A stretch of DNA of 64,000 nucleotides from Nemertoderma westbladi (Eukaryota > Xenacoelomorpha > Nemertodermatida > Nemertodermatidae). Below the pieces are notes generated by a model that searched no databases, had not been told where the DNA came from, and saw nothing but the letters and a program-made list of their open reading frames with translations. The position numbers were made by a program, and so were the translations under genes. The stretch is from positions 1 through 64,000 of the forward strand of contig JAUCBJ010004179.1 of NCBI GenBank assembly GCA_032718475.1. Direction: 5' to 3'. Positions 45,052 to 55,400 of the stretch are shown piece after piece; position 1 is the first letter of the stretch; every line of letters begins with the position of its first letter.

Positions 45052-45151
45052 GAATTTAATTGTATAACCAGCGTAAATAATATAATCATTCATGTTTATC
45101 GATTTTGTGAAGGGTATTCTCCAGCTTATGTTATGGGAAAGTTTATAAAGA

Positions 45152-45157
45152 AATAAA
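45152..45157 (+). terminator. Poly(A) signal AATAAA after the methyltransferase gene
   Basis: AATAAA lies 100 bp after the stop codon, and a T/G-containing stretch follows within 40 bp. It is consistent with an independent 3' end inside the host intron. Confidence 0.55.
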
Positions 45158-45189
45158 GTTCTCTCGGCCCCCCACAATAATTTTTCAAA

Positions 45190-46430
45190 ATGTTATAATC
45201 ACAAAATATTAGCTGTGGGGTTGATTTCGGGTTTCGGGGGTATTATTACCCGAAATCTATTCTTTTATATTTATAAACCTGTAAAGGTACTGTTCTGAAA
45301 TTGCTGGATGAAATTCTGTTCTGAATGTTCTTTAACAATTGTAGTAAAAAATACTTCATGTTTTGAAAATCAGGGAGGTTTCAGTATGTTTGTGCTATAT
45401 TTATTTTGGCGATAACATGGTGATGGTAGTATGCGTGATCAGCTAACAAGCATTAATAGGCGCCTCTATTGGCCATGGGAATCTATAATATTAATTTATA
45501 CCAATAAAAGTAATATAAATAAAATACTAGAAATCCTTGGATTAGAAAAACTTGTTCGGGAACTATTTTTTTTATATACTGTAATAGGGAACATTTTCTA
45601 GATCATTACAACATATCAAATCTATGGATAATTTTTTAACATTTTATAAAATGTCCTACAATTAAAATAATGTTTTGAACTTATTTACAATAATAGCAAC
45701 AATTAGCTATAACGTATGATTTTAAACATTTAAATAGTTCTAGAATAAAAAAATTAATTCTAGAACTTTTTAAATAATAATAATAACAGTCAACAGTTCA
45801 CATTTGGAGAAAATTTTTAACACAAAGAACTAGCGAGTCTTTCTAGAGTCTTTCCAAGTATAAATAACATTAGATCAATAGAAAGGAAATACACCAAAAA
45901 AATTATTTTATCTTATTGTCAGATAAAATTGTCTTAGATTTTATTACTGTACGTGTACATGTGTTGGAAGGGCATCGAAGTAGAACAGGTTTGCATTATT
46001 ATGCAAGCAATTTGAGCAACATCCATATCCATGCACACACTCAAAAAGTTATTGCAACTTTAGTATCTACAAGCCTTCCCTGGTTGTGGTTACTCCAAAA
46101 CGGAACTCAATATCCAATATTAGCTTATGTAGTGAAGCGGCTCTCTAGTTACGTAGTAAATATTCGATAACACTATTATTTATCATTGAGTAAGTTTATA
46201 TAACATGAATTCGTGTTTTATATCAATATGTCATAATACCACAATGCACAAAGCGGGGGTGGTAATACAGTTTCCGGTATTACGGGTGCAGGTTGAGGCT
46301 TCCTAGCTGGGATCTTTGAGGGAAAATAACTGTAGTCGTCTTTCATATATACAGTATATCACCTACATCGTAACAACTAAAGGCTCATCATCCGGGAAAG
46401 GATATAAGCAACACTGAGGAAAACACTTTG
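45190..46430. other. AT-rich intron with TTCTAGAA dyads, no supported gene
   Basis: Around 45590-45790 the sequence resembles the AT-rich repeat at 4300-5180 (GTTCTAGAAT, ATTCTAGAAC). The 84-residue frame at 45916 has no recognisable content. Confidence 0.4.
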
Positions 46431-47212
46431 GCTTAACCAAACAGCTTAAATGTAAATTACAAGTAGCTCAGAATAAAGTTGTACGATTTATTAAAGACTA
46501 CAAACCTAGGCACCACCTAACTCCAGATGACTTTTCTGAATCTGGACTACTTAACTTAGATAGTAGAGTTAAGCAGCTACGCCTTAACCATGTGCATAAA
46601 GTGTATAATGGTAAATGTCCCAATTACCTAAAACAAAAATTCAACAGAGTACGTGATACACACTCTTATAGTACCAGAGCTAGTGCTTCAAACTTCTACC
46701 TCCCGAATTGTAAATCCTTTGAATCTGATACTTTCTTTTTTAACGGCATTAAAAATTGGAACGCTCTGCCTAATGAAATTAAAAACCTAAATAATCAACA
46801 TTCTTTTAAATCTGCAATTAAATCTCACCTCCGTGTGCAATGTAAAAATAGGTACAATAGTCATACAGTAAGTTATTAGTTTATTTATTATTTACTATTT
46901 ATACTGTAATTACGTTTTATAATAAATTGTTCTGTACATTACATCTTTATCGTTGAGTCGGACATTGTCACGCTCTCGGTAAAGTTGTACATGTACATAG
47001 TGTAATTACGTTTTATATTGGTTTTAGGTTAGCGTAGTGTAATATTGTATTTGTAACCAAGTAACATAAAGGACCCCCTTGGAAATAAGCTGCAAAGCTT
47101 TAGGGGTAATCCTATATGTTATGTTGGACAATACCTTTATACCGGTACATTGTTTGATGTATTTGTTATTGTTTTTACATAATGTATAAATAAATCTATC
47201 TATCTATCACTA
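46430..47212 (+). mobile_element. 5'-truncated LINE (CR1/L2-like), C-terminus and 3' tail
   Basis: The frame has LQVAQNKVVRFIKDYKPRHH, SGLLNLDSRVKQLRL, HKVYNGKCPNYLKQKF, SYSTRAS, NWNALPNEIKNL and SFKSAIKSHL, the end of a CR1/L2/jockey-type protein (frame from about 46440, stop at 46879). The 3' untranslated part contains GGAAATAAGCTGCAAAGCTT and AGGGGTAATCC and ends in AATAAATCTATCTATCTATC, a microsatellite tail. It lacks the reverse transcriptase and endonuclease. Confidence 0.8.
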
Positions 47213-47467
47213 AAACATAGGGTCACCCTATAGGTTGTAGGCCTATGGACACTAATACATACACGGGATGACATAGGGCCTCCCGATACATCCTACGTAC
47301 ACTCGTCAAGCAATAGGCACAATACATTTACTGTATTCTGTATAGTATGGTAGATTGCGCAACCACGTGAATTCATTCAGACGGTTTGGCCACTGGCTGA
47401 CTGTTTGAGCTTTGACTGTTTGTTAACCTGAACTTTGTAAGTGACAAACATGGGGTGATAATTAATG

Positions 47468-47500
47468 CCACTACACCAAGGTTCCACCTTGGTGTAGTGG
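47468..47500. repeat. Perfect hairpin at the SINE head (14-bp arms, 5-nt loop)
   Basis: CCACTACACCAAGG is inverted at 47487-47500 around TTCCA. The right arm is the SINE start including its A box; the left arm lies outside the expected SINE boundary. Confidence 0.9.
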
Positions 47501-47775
47501 TTGCATTGAATTCGCATCTCCTGTAGGTCGTGGGTTCGATCCTCACATGGGCCAGGGCAGCTTTCGTTTCGGCACGAATGCTTTAAAGGGACCAGCCAGG
47601 GCGCATCTCTGCCTTACATCCTTAAGCAGTTAAGTGGTAGCTAAATGAGTACTAGAGTTTCCTCTGGGGAGTAAAGTTCTGGGGGGACCGCATTGGAAAT
47701 AAGTCGTCAGACTTTGTGCGTAATCCCTGGCCTAGCAGCCGAAGAAAATTTACATTTTTTTTTTACAATGCCGTT
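47468..47775 (+). mobile_element. tRNA-derived SINE with a LINE-like tail
   Basis: The head has an A box (TGGTGTAGTGG, 47490-47500) and a B box (GGTTCGATCC, about 47532-47541) at tRNA spacing. The body follows (TAAGTGGTAGCTAAATGAG, GTTTCCTCTGGGGAG), and the tail GGAAATAAGTCGTCAGACTT with GCGTAATCCCTGG matches the tail of the LINE at 46430-47212. It ends in an A/T run. The anticodon arm is too degenerate to name the tRNA. Confidence 0.8.
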
Positions 47776-47959
47776 ATACGACTATCGACTAAAGGCGATA
47801 TATTGGTTTTTTGGGTCTCCGAAGTGCATAAGGATAAATCCCGTAACAATAATTATATATTATCTTTTATATGTTAAATTTAGATACCGGTATTGTATTT
47901 GTATTGAAATATATGTGGGGGAAGTTGCTAACAAATATATTGGAGTTATATATTCCGGT

Positions 47960-48860
47960 ACAACAATTAACAATTGAATAAATTAATGATTCTATGGATT
48001 TGTTTGGTATCTTAATATTTATTCAACCACTTTATCATCAATATCACGATCAATAACATCACGTTAACGTTACAGTTCTATCAGTTACATAACACGTTAC
48101 AGTTTTATTTTTGAGAGTAATCAGCTGTTATTTGCGTCCAATTTCCCCTGGAGAGCGATGAATTTTTATTGCGTCCAGTTTCCCCCCCCCCCCCCCCCCA
48201 CCCCCTATCTGTAATCCGCAGGCAATTCAGCGGAATATTTTGCAGCAGCAGCTGTTGGATTTCTGCAGCTGCATGCTATCACAACCTTTCTTGCAGTTAC
48301 AGTATCTCAGGTGGTTCAGGTGGCAGATCGGTTATTTTAGGAAGGAGCTTTCCATCTATGAGCTTCCAACCCCAATCAATTGTATTTAAATCGGAAATCC
48401 TTTCTATACCTGTATCTGTAGGTATACACGATAGCTGTGATACTTTGCAGATTGCAGCTGATGGCTTCAGTAAGTGACAGTAACATTCGTCATCTGGGAT
48501 GCCGTGGGGTATTTATTGTTAAATATTTCGTATTGAGAATTTGCTTTTATCTCATTTTTTAAAATTTTAGGAGCTGTTTATATTATGTGATCCTTTTCTT
48601 TCTGTGCATCAACATATTTGGTACGTGTTGTAGTCACGTAAAACGCAATAAATTGTTGGGTAACTATTTATTATCTATCAAAAGACATCTTTCACAATAA
48701 AAATATCCTTTACTATATAAGTTCTGGCTCCACCACCAAATGTGTATCATATGAATCACCTTATTATGCAAACAGTATCTAGTAGGTAGTATACAGTAAG
48801 CAAACATTGTTCTTGGTACATTGACACTAACTAATAGTGTTATATTGCATTATGTACTCT
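47960..48860. other. AT-rich intron, C-run, nothing recognised
   Basis: A C-run lies at 48182-48199. The frame 48169-48477 reads through it and has no recognisable content. Confidence 0.4.
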
Positions 48861-48864
48861 ACTA

Positions 48865-49236
48865 CTACAGTACGTTTATAAAACTCACGGATAACTTTGT
48901 CCACATTTCAGTAAATGTAAAACCATTTGGTTTGCCGCAAACTTCAGAGATTACAATTTTATCAACAAAGTGATCTATAAGTTTATCTTTCTTGTGTGTG
49001 AAACTGCAAACCTCATACCCGGTGTCTTTTAAATATGTTTCCATTATCCCTAGTATATCGCCTATTGTCAAATGTTACCCATCTTCCAAACGCTTAACAG
49101 CCTCCATAAATGCTTGTGTACGAACAATGTCTTCTGGCCGACCGACCTTAAATCTTTCGGTTTCTGATTGAGAGACATCGATGGCTTGCAATTTTCTTAT
49201 CTTACGAAAAGTGACTTCACATTCCGTAGGCCTATG
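48865..49236 (-). pseudogene. Broken unidentified coding fragment
   Basis: On the minus strand a coherent, non-repetitive frame runs from about 49236 (ECEVTFRKIRKLQAIDVSQS, FKVGRPEDIVRTQAFMEAVK, RLEDG). It passes one in-frame TAA near 49078 and continues HLTIGDILGIMETYLKDTG, FTHKKDKLIDHFVDKIVISE and VCGKPNGFTF to 48865. Composition and continuity suggest a real protein once, with one disabling stop. I do not recognise the family; a transposon-borne gene or a retrocopied fragment would both fit. Confidence 0.5.
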
Positions 49237-50079
49237 GTAAACAGTTCCAACCTACTAGTAAACATCAACACATGATAATCTCGATAGAACTTATATGCTC
49301 CATGTATATCCTCTTTCGTGATATACCAAATGGTGTCGTGTGAAAACAACTTGTTAAAAAGTTATTAAAATAATTGGAATTAATTGTATATTTATTGAAA
49401 AATTATTTGAAATTGTTTCTAATATTTTTGAATCATGTACAGTATGTATATTGCTCAATGTTAATATTTCGTACTAATAAATTATAATAGTCAATAACTA
49501 TTTTTTAATTTAATAAATAAATATTATATTATTTAAACAATTGTGGGGGGGGGGGGTGATATAGTTTGTTTATAATTACAATAATATTTATTTATAATAA
49601 ACTATGATTAATTATAATAAATTTATAATAATTATTTATAATTATGTTCTAGAACATTCAATGTTGATTGAATGTATGGTATGTATAATAAAATAAAAAA
49701 AAATGTTAATATTTAATAAATCATCTTTTAAAAAATTACTAGCTAGTCGATTAGCTATTGTTCTAGAACACAATATTTTTTTTTAATGTTGCAATGAAGT
49801 CAGTAGTGGTATTACTATGCAAAAAGTACATCATTTCATTAATTAATATCAAAATACCAAATGCGGCTGCATACGGATCTCTCTCTAGCCTTGAAAAAAT
49901 TGTAAAGCCATCACAAAAGATTAGGATATCTTTTAAAGTACCTTTAAAATAATTTTATAAACAGCACTGAACGTTCAAAAAAGTCACATTGCTAATACAA
50001 ACCCATAAAGAGTGTTTAAAGAAAAATACTTCATAATATTTAAAGTGGTTGTACAGTAGTGATTTGTATAAAAAGTTGT
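49237..50079. other. AT-rich intron with TTCTAGAA dyads and a poly(G) run
   Basis: The G-run is at 49543-49556. GTTCTAGAAC occurs near 49647 and 49762 in a strongly AT-rich background. No frame is supported. Confidence 0.4.
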
Positions 50080-50260
50080 GACGGGATCGGAGATCCCGAC
50101 CGGGTTAGAAATGTACTCGTCACCGCTCTTTGGGCAATCGTGTTACTCGCTTTGGCCGAAGGCCGTTGGGGAAAACAATAAGAGTTTGTGTTGTTTCTCA
50201 GTATTGATTAACATAGGCGATAATAACACGTCGGTACTGATAAATGAATATAGCAGAAAA
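50080..50260 (-). mobile_element. Inverted terminal copy of the 16054/23613 element family
   Basis: GTTGTGACGGGATC, GATCCCGACCGGGTTAG and GGCCGAAGGCCGTTGGGG are the reverse complement of the 26225-26362 end, continuing into TTTCTCAGTATTGATTAAC. It is truncated by the LINE piece that follows. Confidence 0.65.
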
Positions 50261-50324
50261 TACAGGTTAATTGTTACCGGTATGGCGGTGGCGGTCATTA
50301 ACTATGACCGGTCTGCACTGACTG

Positions 50325-50690
50325 ATGCACACATCTCCAACCAGACACTATATAACATTGGAGGTGTCTCATTGGTTCCCCCAAGCTTGACACTAGAACA
50401 AAATCGCCTCCGCTTTGCAGGACATTGCTTTCGCCGTGAGGACCAGCCAGTGCATAATCTTGTACTTTGGCAGCCTCATGGAGTGAATAAGCATGGTGGA
50501 CAGCCCATGACTTTCTTGAGACGCATCTTAAAGGACACTGGCCTTAAAGATGCGGATGATCTAGCAAATGTCATGGGTGATAGGGAGTTGTGGCGGTGCA
50601 ATTTTGTTGACAAGCCGGCACAGCATTCTTAAAAATGCAGCTGCAATGCAGCATGCCGATCCTAGTAGTAGTAGTAGTAGTAGTAGTAGA
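50325..50690 (+). mobile_element. RTE-like LINE, 3' end only, copy 2
   Basis: From GCACACATCTCCAACCAGAC to GCAGCATGCCGATCCTAG this is nearly identical to 43640-43968 (only a handful of substitutions by eye), including the C-terminal 100 residues. The 5' truncation is abrupt and the 3' end is a TAG microsatellite (about 50666-50690), typical of RTE tails. The frame starting at 50078 fuses unrelated flank to this piece. Confidence 0.88.
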
Positions 50691-50699
50691 CTGACTGAC

Positions 50700-51207
50700 T
50701 GAGAACTGACCGGTAAATCAGTAATGTAAGATAATATATGATTAACACATATTGAATATGAAATATCAACGAAATTCACATATTGTTACATAATTGGAAT
50801 CCGAGAAACGCAAGGTTTCTAATGATTTGAAAAAATTAGGCCTACGGCGAATGCGAATAATGGCCGCGATACAGAGTGTGCGATTTCGCACAAGACATTT
50901 TTTTAAAACGTTTATAAAAAAAATAAAAGGCAAAATCGAAAATCTCGGCTTCATGGGGTCTTCGACTGTGAGTGGAACCAGGTGTGTTTCAAATATCAAG
51001 CAATATGATAAAGATTTGTATAAAAAACAAAACAAGCCCAAAATTGTCGAATTTTGTTGACGCAATCAAAAGATATGAACATTTAAAGTTTTTGCTAAAC
51101 TTTTACAGGTTTAAAGTGACAGTGACCATAAGCTATATAATTCGTTTTGTAAGTTATTACCAAATGTTTGTTGTAATGTAACTGAGCAACGTGTTGTTGT
51201 TTCTCAG
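50700..51207. other. AT-rich intron before exon J
   Basis: No frame is supported; overlapping short frames on both strands here have no recognisable content. It ends in the acceptor TTGTTTCTCAG. Confidence 0.4.
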
Positions 51208-51382
51208 GTGATTGTATTTGCCAGCCGGGGTATGAAGGTTCGCAATGCTCCGAAGAATGTGCGGATGGGACTTTCGGCGTCAATTGTGAGGGACTATGTG
51301 ACTGCGGAGGGAACTCCTGTTACCATGTGGACGGGATTTGTAGATGTGGTTCCGGAGTGACTGGGACAAGTTGCCAAGATAG
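51208..51382 (+). CDS. EGF-repeat gene, exon J
   Basis: Phase 1 entry, phase 2 exit (GAT AG, then GTAAAC). It encodes DCICQPGYEGSQC, CADGTFGVNC, CDCGGNSCYHVDGICRC and GSGVTGTSCQDR. It is too short and in the wrong reading to appear as a free-standing open frame. It is identified by the acceptor, phase and EGF cysteine spacing, and it is needed to link exon I (phase 1) to exon K (phase 2). Confidence 0.92.
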
Positions 51383-52250
51383 GTAAACAGCTACGACTTG
51401 GAATGGCAGCCCCACCCAAGTCGTGTCATAAATGTTTCATCGTGAAGTTCCTGTGTGGTAGACCACATTTTGCAACAGGCTATTTTTGTCAGCTAGTTTT
51501 TTAATTTTGTTAATGTTCTATAACATGTAGACCAAACTAGGACGAATAAAAATAAATAATATTGTATTATTTTTAGGTTTTATTATTTTTCTGAAAAGGA
51601 TGGCTTATCAGGTTCATAATAAACTTATCTTTTTATTCGATAGTACTTCAATATCGGTTGATACAGAAAATTACCAGTAATTCCTTATACTATGAGCTAT
51701 ATGTGGTTTAACGTGGGCATCGTAAACGCAATCTCATGTGCTCTACCAGATAGTTGGTCGCAATTGAAAAAAATGATATTCACGACAAATGCGTTTCTAC
51801 AAAATTTAATTTCGTTTATTGTTTTGGTTTGAAAATACCACCACTATAACATGCTCCTTTCCCTTATTATAAAGTGCAATATATACGTGCGGTCATGGTT
51901 TTTCGCCATTAATTATACCTTGTCCCCATGTTTTCAGCGTTACGGGGATTTCGACACATGGGTCTGATTAATTAAATGATTAGTTAGTATGTATTTAAAT
52001 ATTATATTAAATATATATAATTTAGATTATATTAGGATATAATGAACATATGGGATGGACCCTATTAAATAGTCATTTATAGTCATCATAGGCCCTATTA
52101 AAGGAGTTCAAATATTGAAGGAGTTATTTAGTGTTATAAAAGTAATTAATTAATAATTAATTAATTAATTATTAGCTGACTCGTTTTTAAAAATTTTGTT
52201 GGTAATTTTCTATTCATTGTTTATTCTATTTTGTTATTAATTAACCGTAG
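51383..52250. other. Intron J-K, AT-rich
   Basis: 868 bp with no frame or repeat recognised beyond ATTAATTA steps near 52140-52180. Confidence 0.5.
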
Positions 52251-52442
52251 ATGTCTGCCCGGTTGGTATGGGGCTGACTGTGCGTTGGCCTGTCTCTGTC
52301 GCAACGGCGCCACTTGCAATCGGTTTAATGGGGAATGTCTCTGCGCTCCCGGCTATGTGGGCCAATATTGTGAGGATGAATGTCCAAAGAACCGGTACGG
52401 ACCGATGTGTTCCATCGCATGTAAATGTTCCCGAAGGAGCGG
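52251..52442 (+). CDS. EGF-repeat gene, exon K
   Basis: The acceptor AATTAACCGTAG precedes it; phase 2 entry gives CQDRCLPGWYGADC with exon J. It continues CLCRNGATCNRFNGECLC, APGYVGQYC, CPKNRYGPMC and CKCSRRSG, and exits in phase 2 before GTAAGTG. Exon L continues CDSISGECIC. The last 90 nt with the donor are the seed of the 10.7-kb array. Later donors are ruled out in a coding transcript because the retained GGGTAA gives an immediate in-frame stop. Confidence 0.93.
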
Positions 52443-55400
52443 GTAAGTGGGTCAATATTGTGAGGATGAATGTCCAAAGAACCGGTACGTACGTACCTAT
52501 GTGTTCCATCGCATGTGCGTGTTCCCAAGGGAGCGGGTAAGTGGGCCAATATTGTGGACCGATATGTTCCATCGCATGTAAATGTTCCCGAAGGAGCGGG
52601 TAAGTGGGCCAATATTGTGAGGATGAATGTCCAAAGAACCGGTACGTACGGACCGATGTGTTCCATCGCATGTACGTGTTCCCAAGGGAGCGGGTAAGTG
52701 GGCCAATATTGTGAGGATGAATGTCCAAAGAACCGGTACGGACCGATGTGTTCCATCGCATGTAAATGTTCCCGAAGGAGCGGGTAAGAGGGCCAATATT
52801 TTGAGGATGAATGTCCAAAGAACCGGTACGGACCGATGTGTTCCATCGCATGTAAATGTTCCCGAAGGAGCGGGTAAGTGGGCCAATATTGTGAGGATGA
52901 ATGTCCAAAGAACCGGTACGTACGGACCGATGTGTTCCATCGCATGTACGTGTTCCCAAGGGAGCGGGTAAGTGGGCCAATATTGTGAGGATGAATGTCC
53001 AAAGAACCGGTACGGACCGATGTGTTCCATCGCATGTACGTGTTCCCAAGGGAGCGGGTAAGTGGGCCAATATTGTGAGGATGAATGTCCAAAGAACCGG
53101 TACGGACCGATGTGTTCCATCGCATGTACGTGTTCCCAAGGGAGCGGGTAAGTGGGCCAATATTGTGAGGATGAATGTCCAAAGAACCGGTACGGACCGA
53201 TGTGTTCCATCGCATGTACGTGTTCCCAAGGGAGCGGGTAAGTGGGCCAATATTGTGAGGATGAATGTCCAAAGAACCGGTACTGACCGATGTGTTCCAT
53301 CGCATGTACGTGTTCCCAAGGGAGCGGGTAAGTGGGCCAATATTGTGAGGATGAATGTCCAAAGAACCGGTACGTACGTACCGATGTGTTCCATCGCATG
53401 TACGTGTTCCCAAGGGAGCGGGTAAGTGGGCCAATATTGTGAGGATGAATGTCCAAAGAACCGGTACGGACCGATGTGTTCCATCGCATGTACGTGTTCC
53501 CAAGGGAGCGGGTAAGAGGGCCAATATTGTGAGGATGAATGTCCAAAGAACCGGTACGTACGTACCGATGTGTTCCATCGCATGTACGTGTTCCCAAGGG
53601 AGCGGGTAAGTGGGCCAATATTGTGAGGATGAATGTCCAAAGAACTGGTACGGACCGATGTGTTCCATCGCATGTAAATGTTCCCGAAGGAGCGGGTAAG
53701 TGGGCCAATATTGTGAGGATGAATGTCCAAAGAACCGGTACGTACGGACCGATGTGTTCCATCGCATGTACGTGTTCCCAAGGGAGCGGGTAAGTGGGCC
53801 AATATTGTGAGGATGAATGTCCAAAGAACCGGTACGGACCGATGTGTTCCATCGCATGTACGTGTTCCCAAGGGAGCGGGTAAGTGGGCCAATATTGTGA
53901 GGATGAATGTCCAAAGAACTGGTACAGACCGATGTGTTCCATCGCATGTAAATGTTCCCAAAGGAGCGGGTAAGAGGGCCAATATTGTGAGGATGAATGT
54001 CCAAAGAATCGGTACGGACCGATGTGTTCCATCGCATGTAAATGTTCCCGAAGGAGCGGGTAAGTGGGCCAATATTGTGAGGATGAATGTCCAAAGAACC
54101 GGTACGTACGGACCGATGTGTTCCATCGCATGTACGTGTTCCCAAGGGAGCGGGTAAGTGGGCCAATATTGTGAGGATGAATGTCCAAAGAACCGGTACG
54201 GACCGATGTGTTCCATCGCATGTACGTGTTCCCAAGGGAGCGGGTAAGTGGGCCAATATTGTGAGGATGAATGTCCAAAGAACCTGTACGGACCGATGTG
54301 TTCCATCGCATGTAAATGTTCCCGAAGGAGCGGGTAAGTGGGCCAATATTGTGAGGATGAATGTCCAAAGAACCGGTACGTACGGACCGATGTGTTCCAT
54401 CGCATGTACGTGTTCCCAAGGGAGCGGGTAAGAGGGCCAATATTGTGAGGATGAATGTCCAAAGAACCGGTACGTACGTACCGATGTGTTCCATCGCATG
54501 TACGTGTTCCCAAGGGAGCGGGTAAGTGGGCCAATATTGTGAGGATGAATGTCCAAAGAACCGGTACGTACGGACCGATGTGTTCCATCGCATGTACGTG
54601 TTCCCAAGGGAGCGGGTAAGTGGGCCAATATTGTGAGGATGAATGTCCAAAGAACTGGTACGGACCGATGTGTTCCATCGCATGTAAATGTTCCCGAAGG
54701 AGCGGGTAAGAGGGCCAATATTGTGAGGATGAATGTCCAAAGAACCGGTACGTACGGACCGATGTGTTCCATCGCATGTACGTGTTCCCAAGGGAGCGGG
54801 TAAGTGGGCCAATATTGTGAGGATGAATGTCCAAAGAACTGGTACGGACCGATGTGTTCCATCGCATGTAAATGTTCCCGAAGGAGCGGGTAAGAGGGCC
54901 AATATTGTGAGGATGAATGTCCAAAGAACCTGTACGGACCGATGTGTTCCATCGCATGTACGTGTTCCCAAGGGAGCGGGTAAGTGGGCCAATATTGTGA
55001 GGATGAATGTCCAAAGAACCGGTACGGACCGATGTGTTCCATCGCATGTACGTGTTCCCGAAGGAGCGGGTAAGAGGGCCAATATTGTGAGGATGAATGT
55101 CCAAAGAACCGGTACGTACGTACCTATGTGTTCCATCGCATGTACGTGTTCCCAAGGGAGCGGGTAAGTGGGCCAATATTGTGAGGATGAATGTCCAAAG
55201 AACCGGTACGTACGGACCGATGTGTTCCATCGCATGTACGTGTTCCCAAGGGAGCGGGTAAGTGGGCCAATATTGTGAGGATGAATGTCCAAAGAACCGG
55301 TACGTACGGACCGATGTGTTCCATCGCATGTAAATGTTCCCGAAGGAGCGGGTAAGTGGGCCAATATTGTGAGGATGAATGTCCAAAGAACCGGTACGTA

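Noticed and set aside
47487-47560. Possible functional tRNA gene
   Set aside because: A and B boxes are present, but no acceptor stem or proper anticodon arm can be folded by eye, and a SINE body and LINE-like tail follow.
50078-50632. 184-residue frame treated as one protein
   Set aside because: It is a chance fusion of a transposon terminus with the C-terminal piece of an RTE-like LINE; the second half duplicates 43640-43946.
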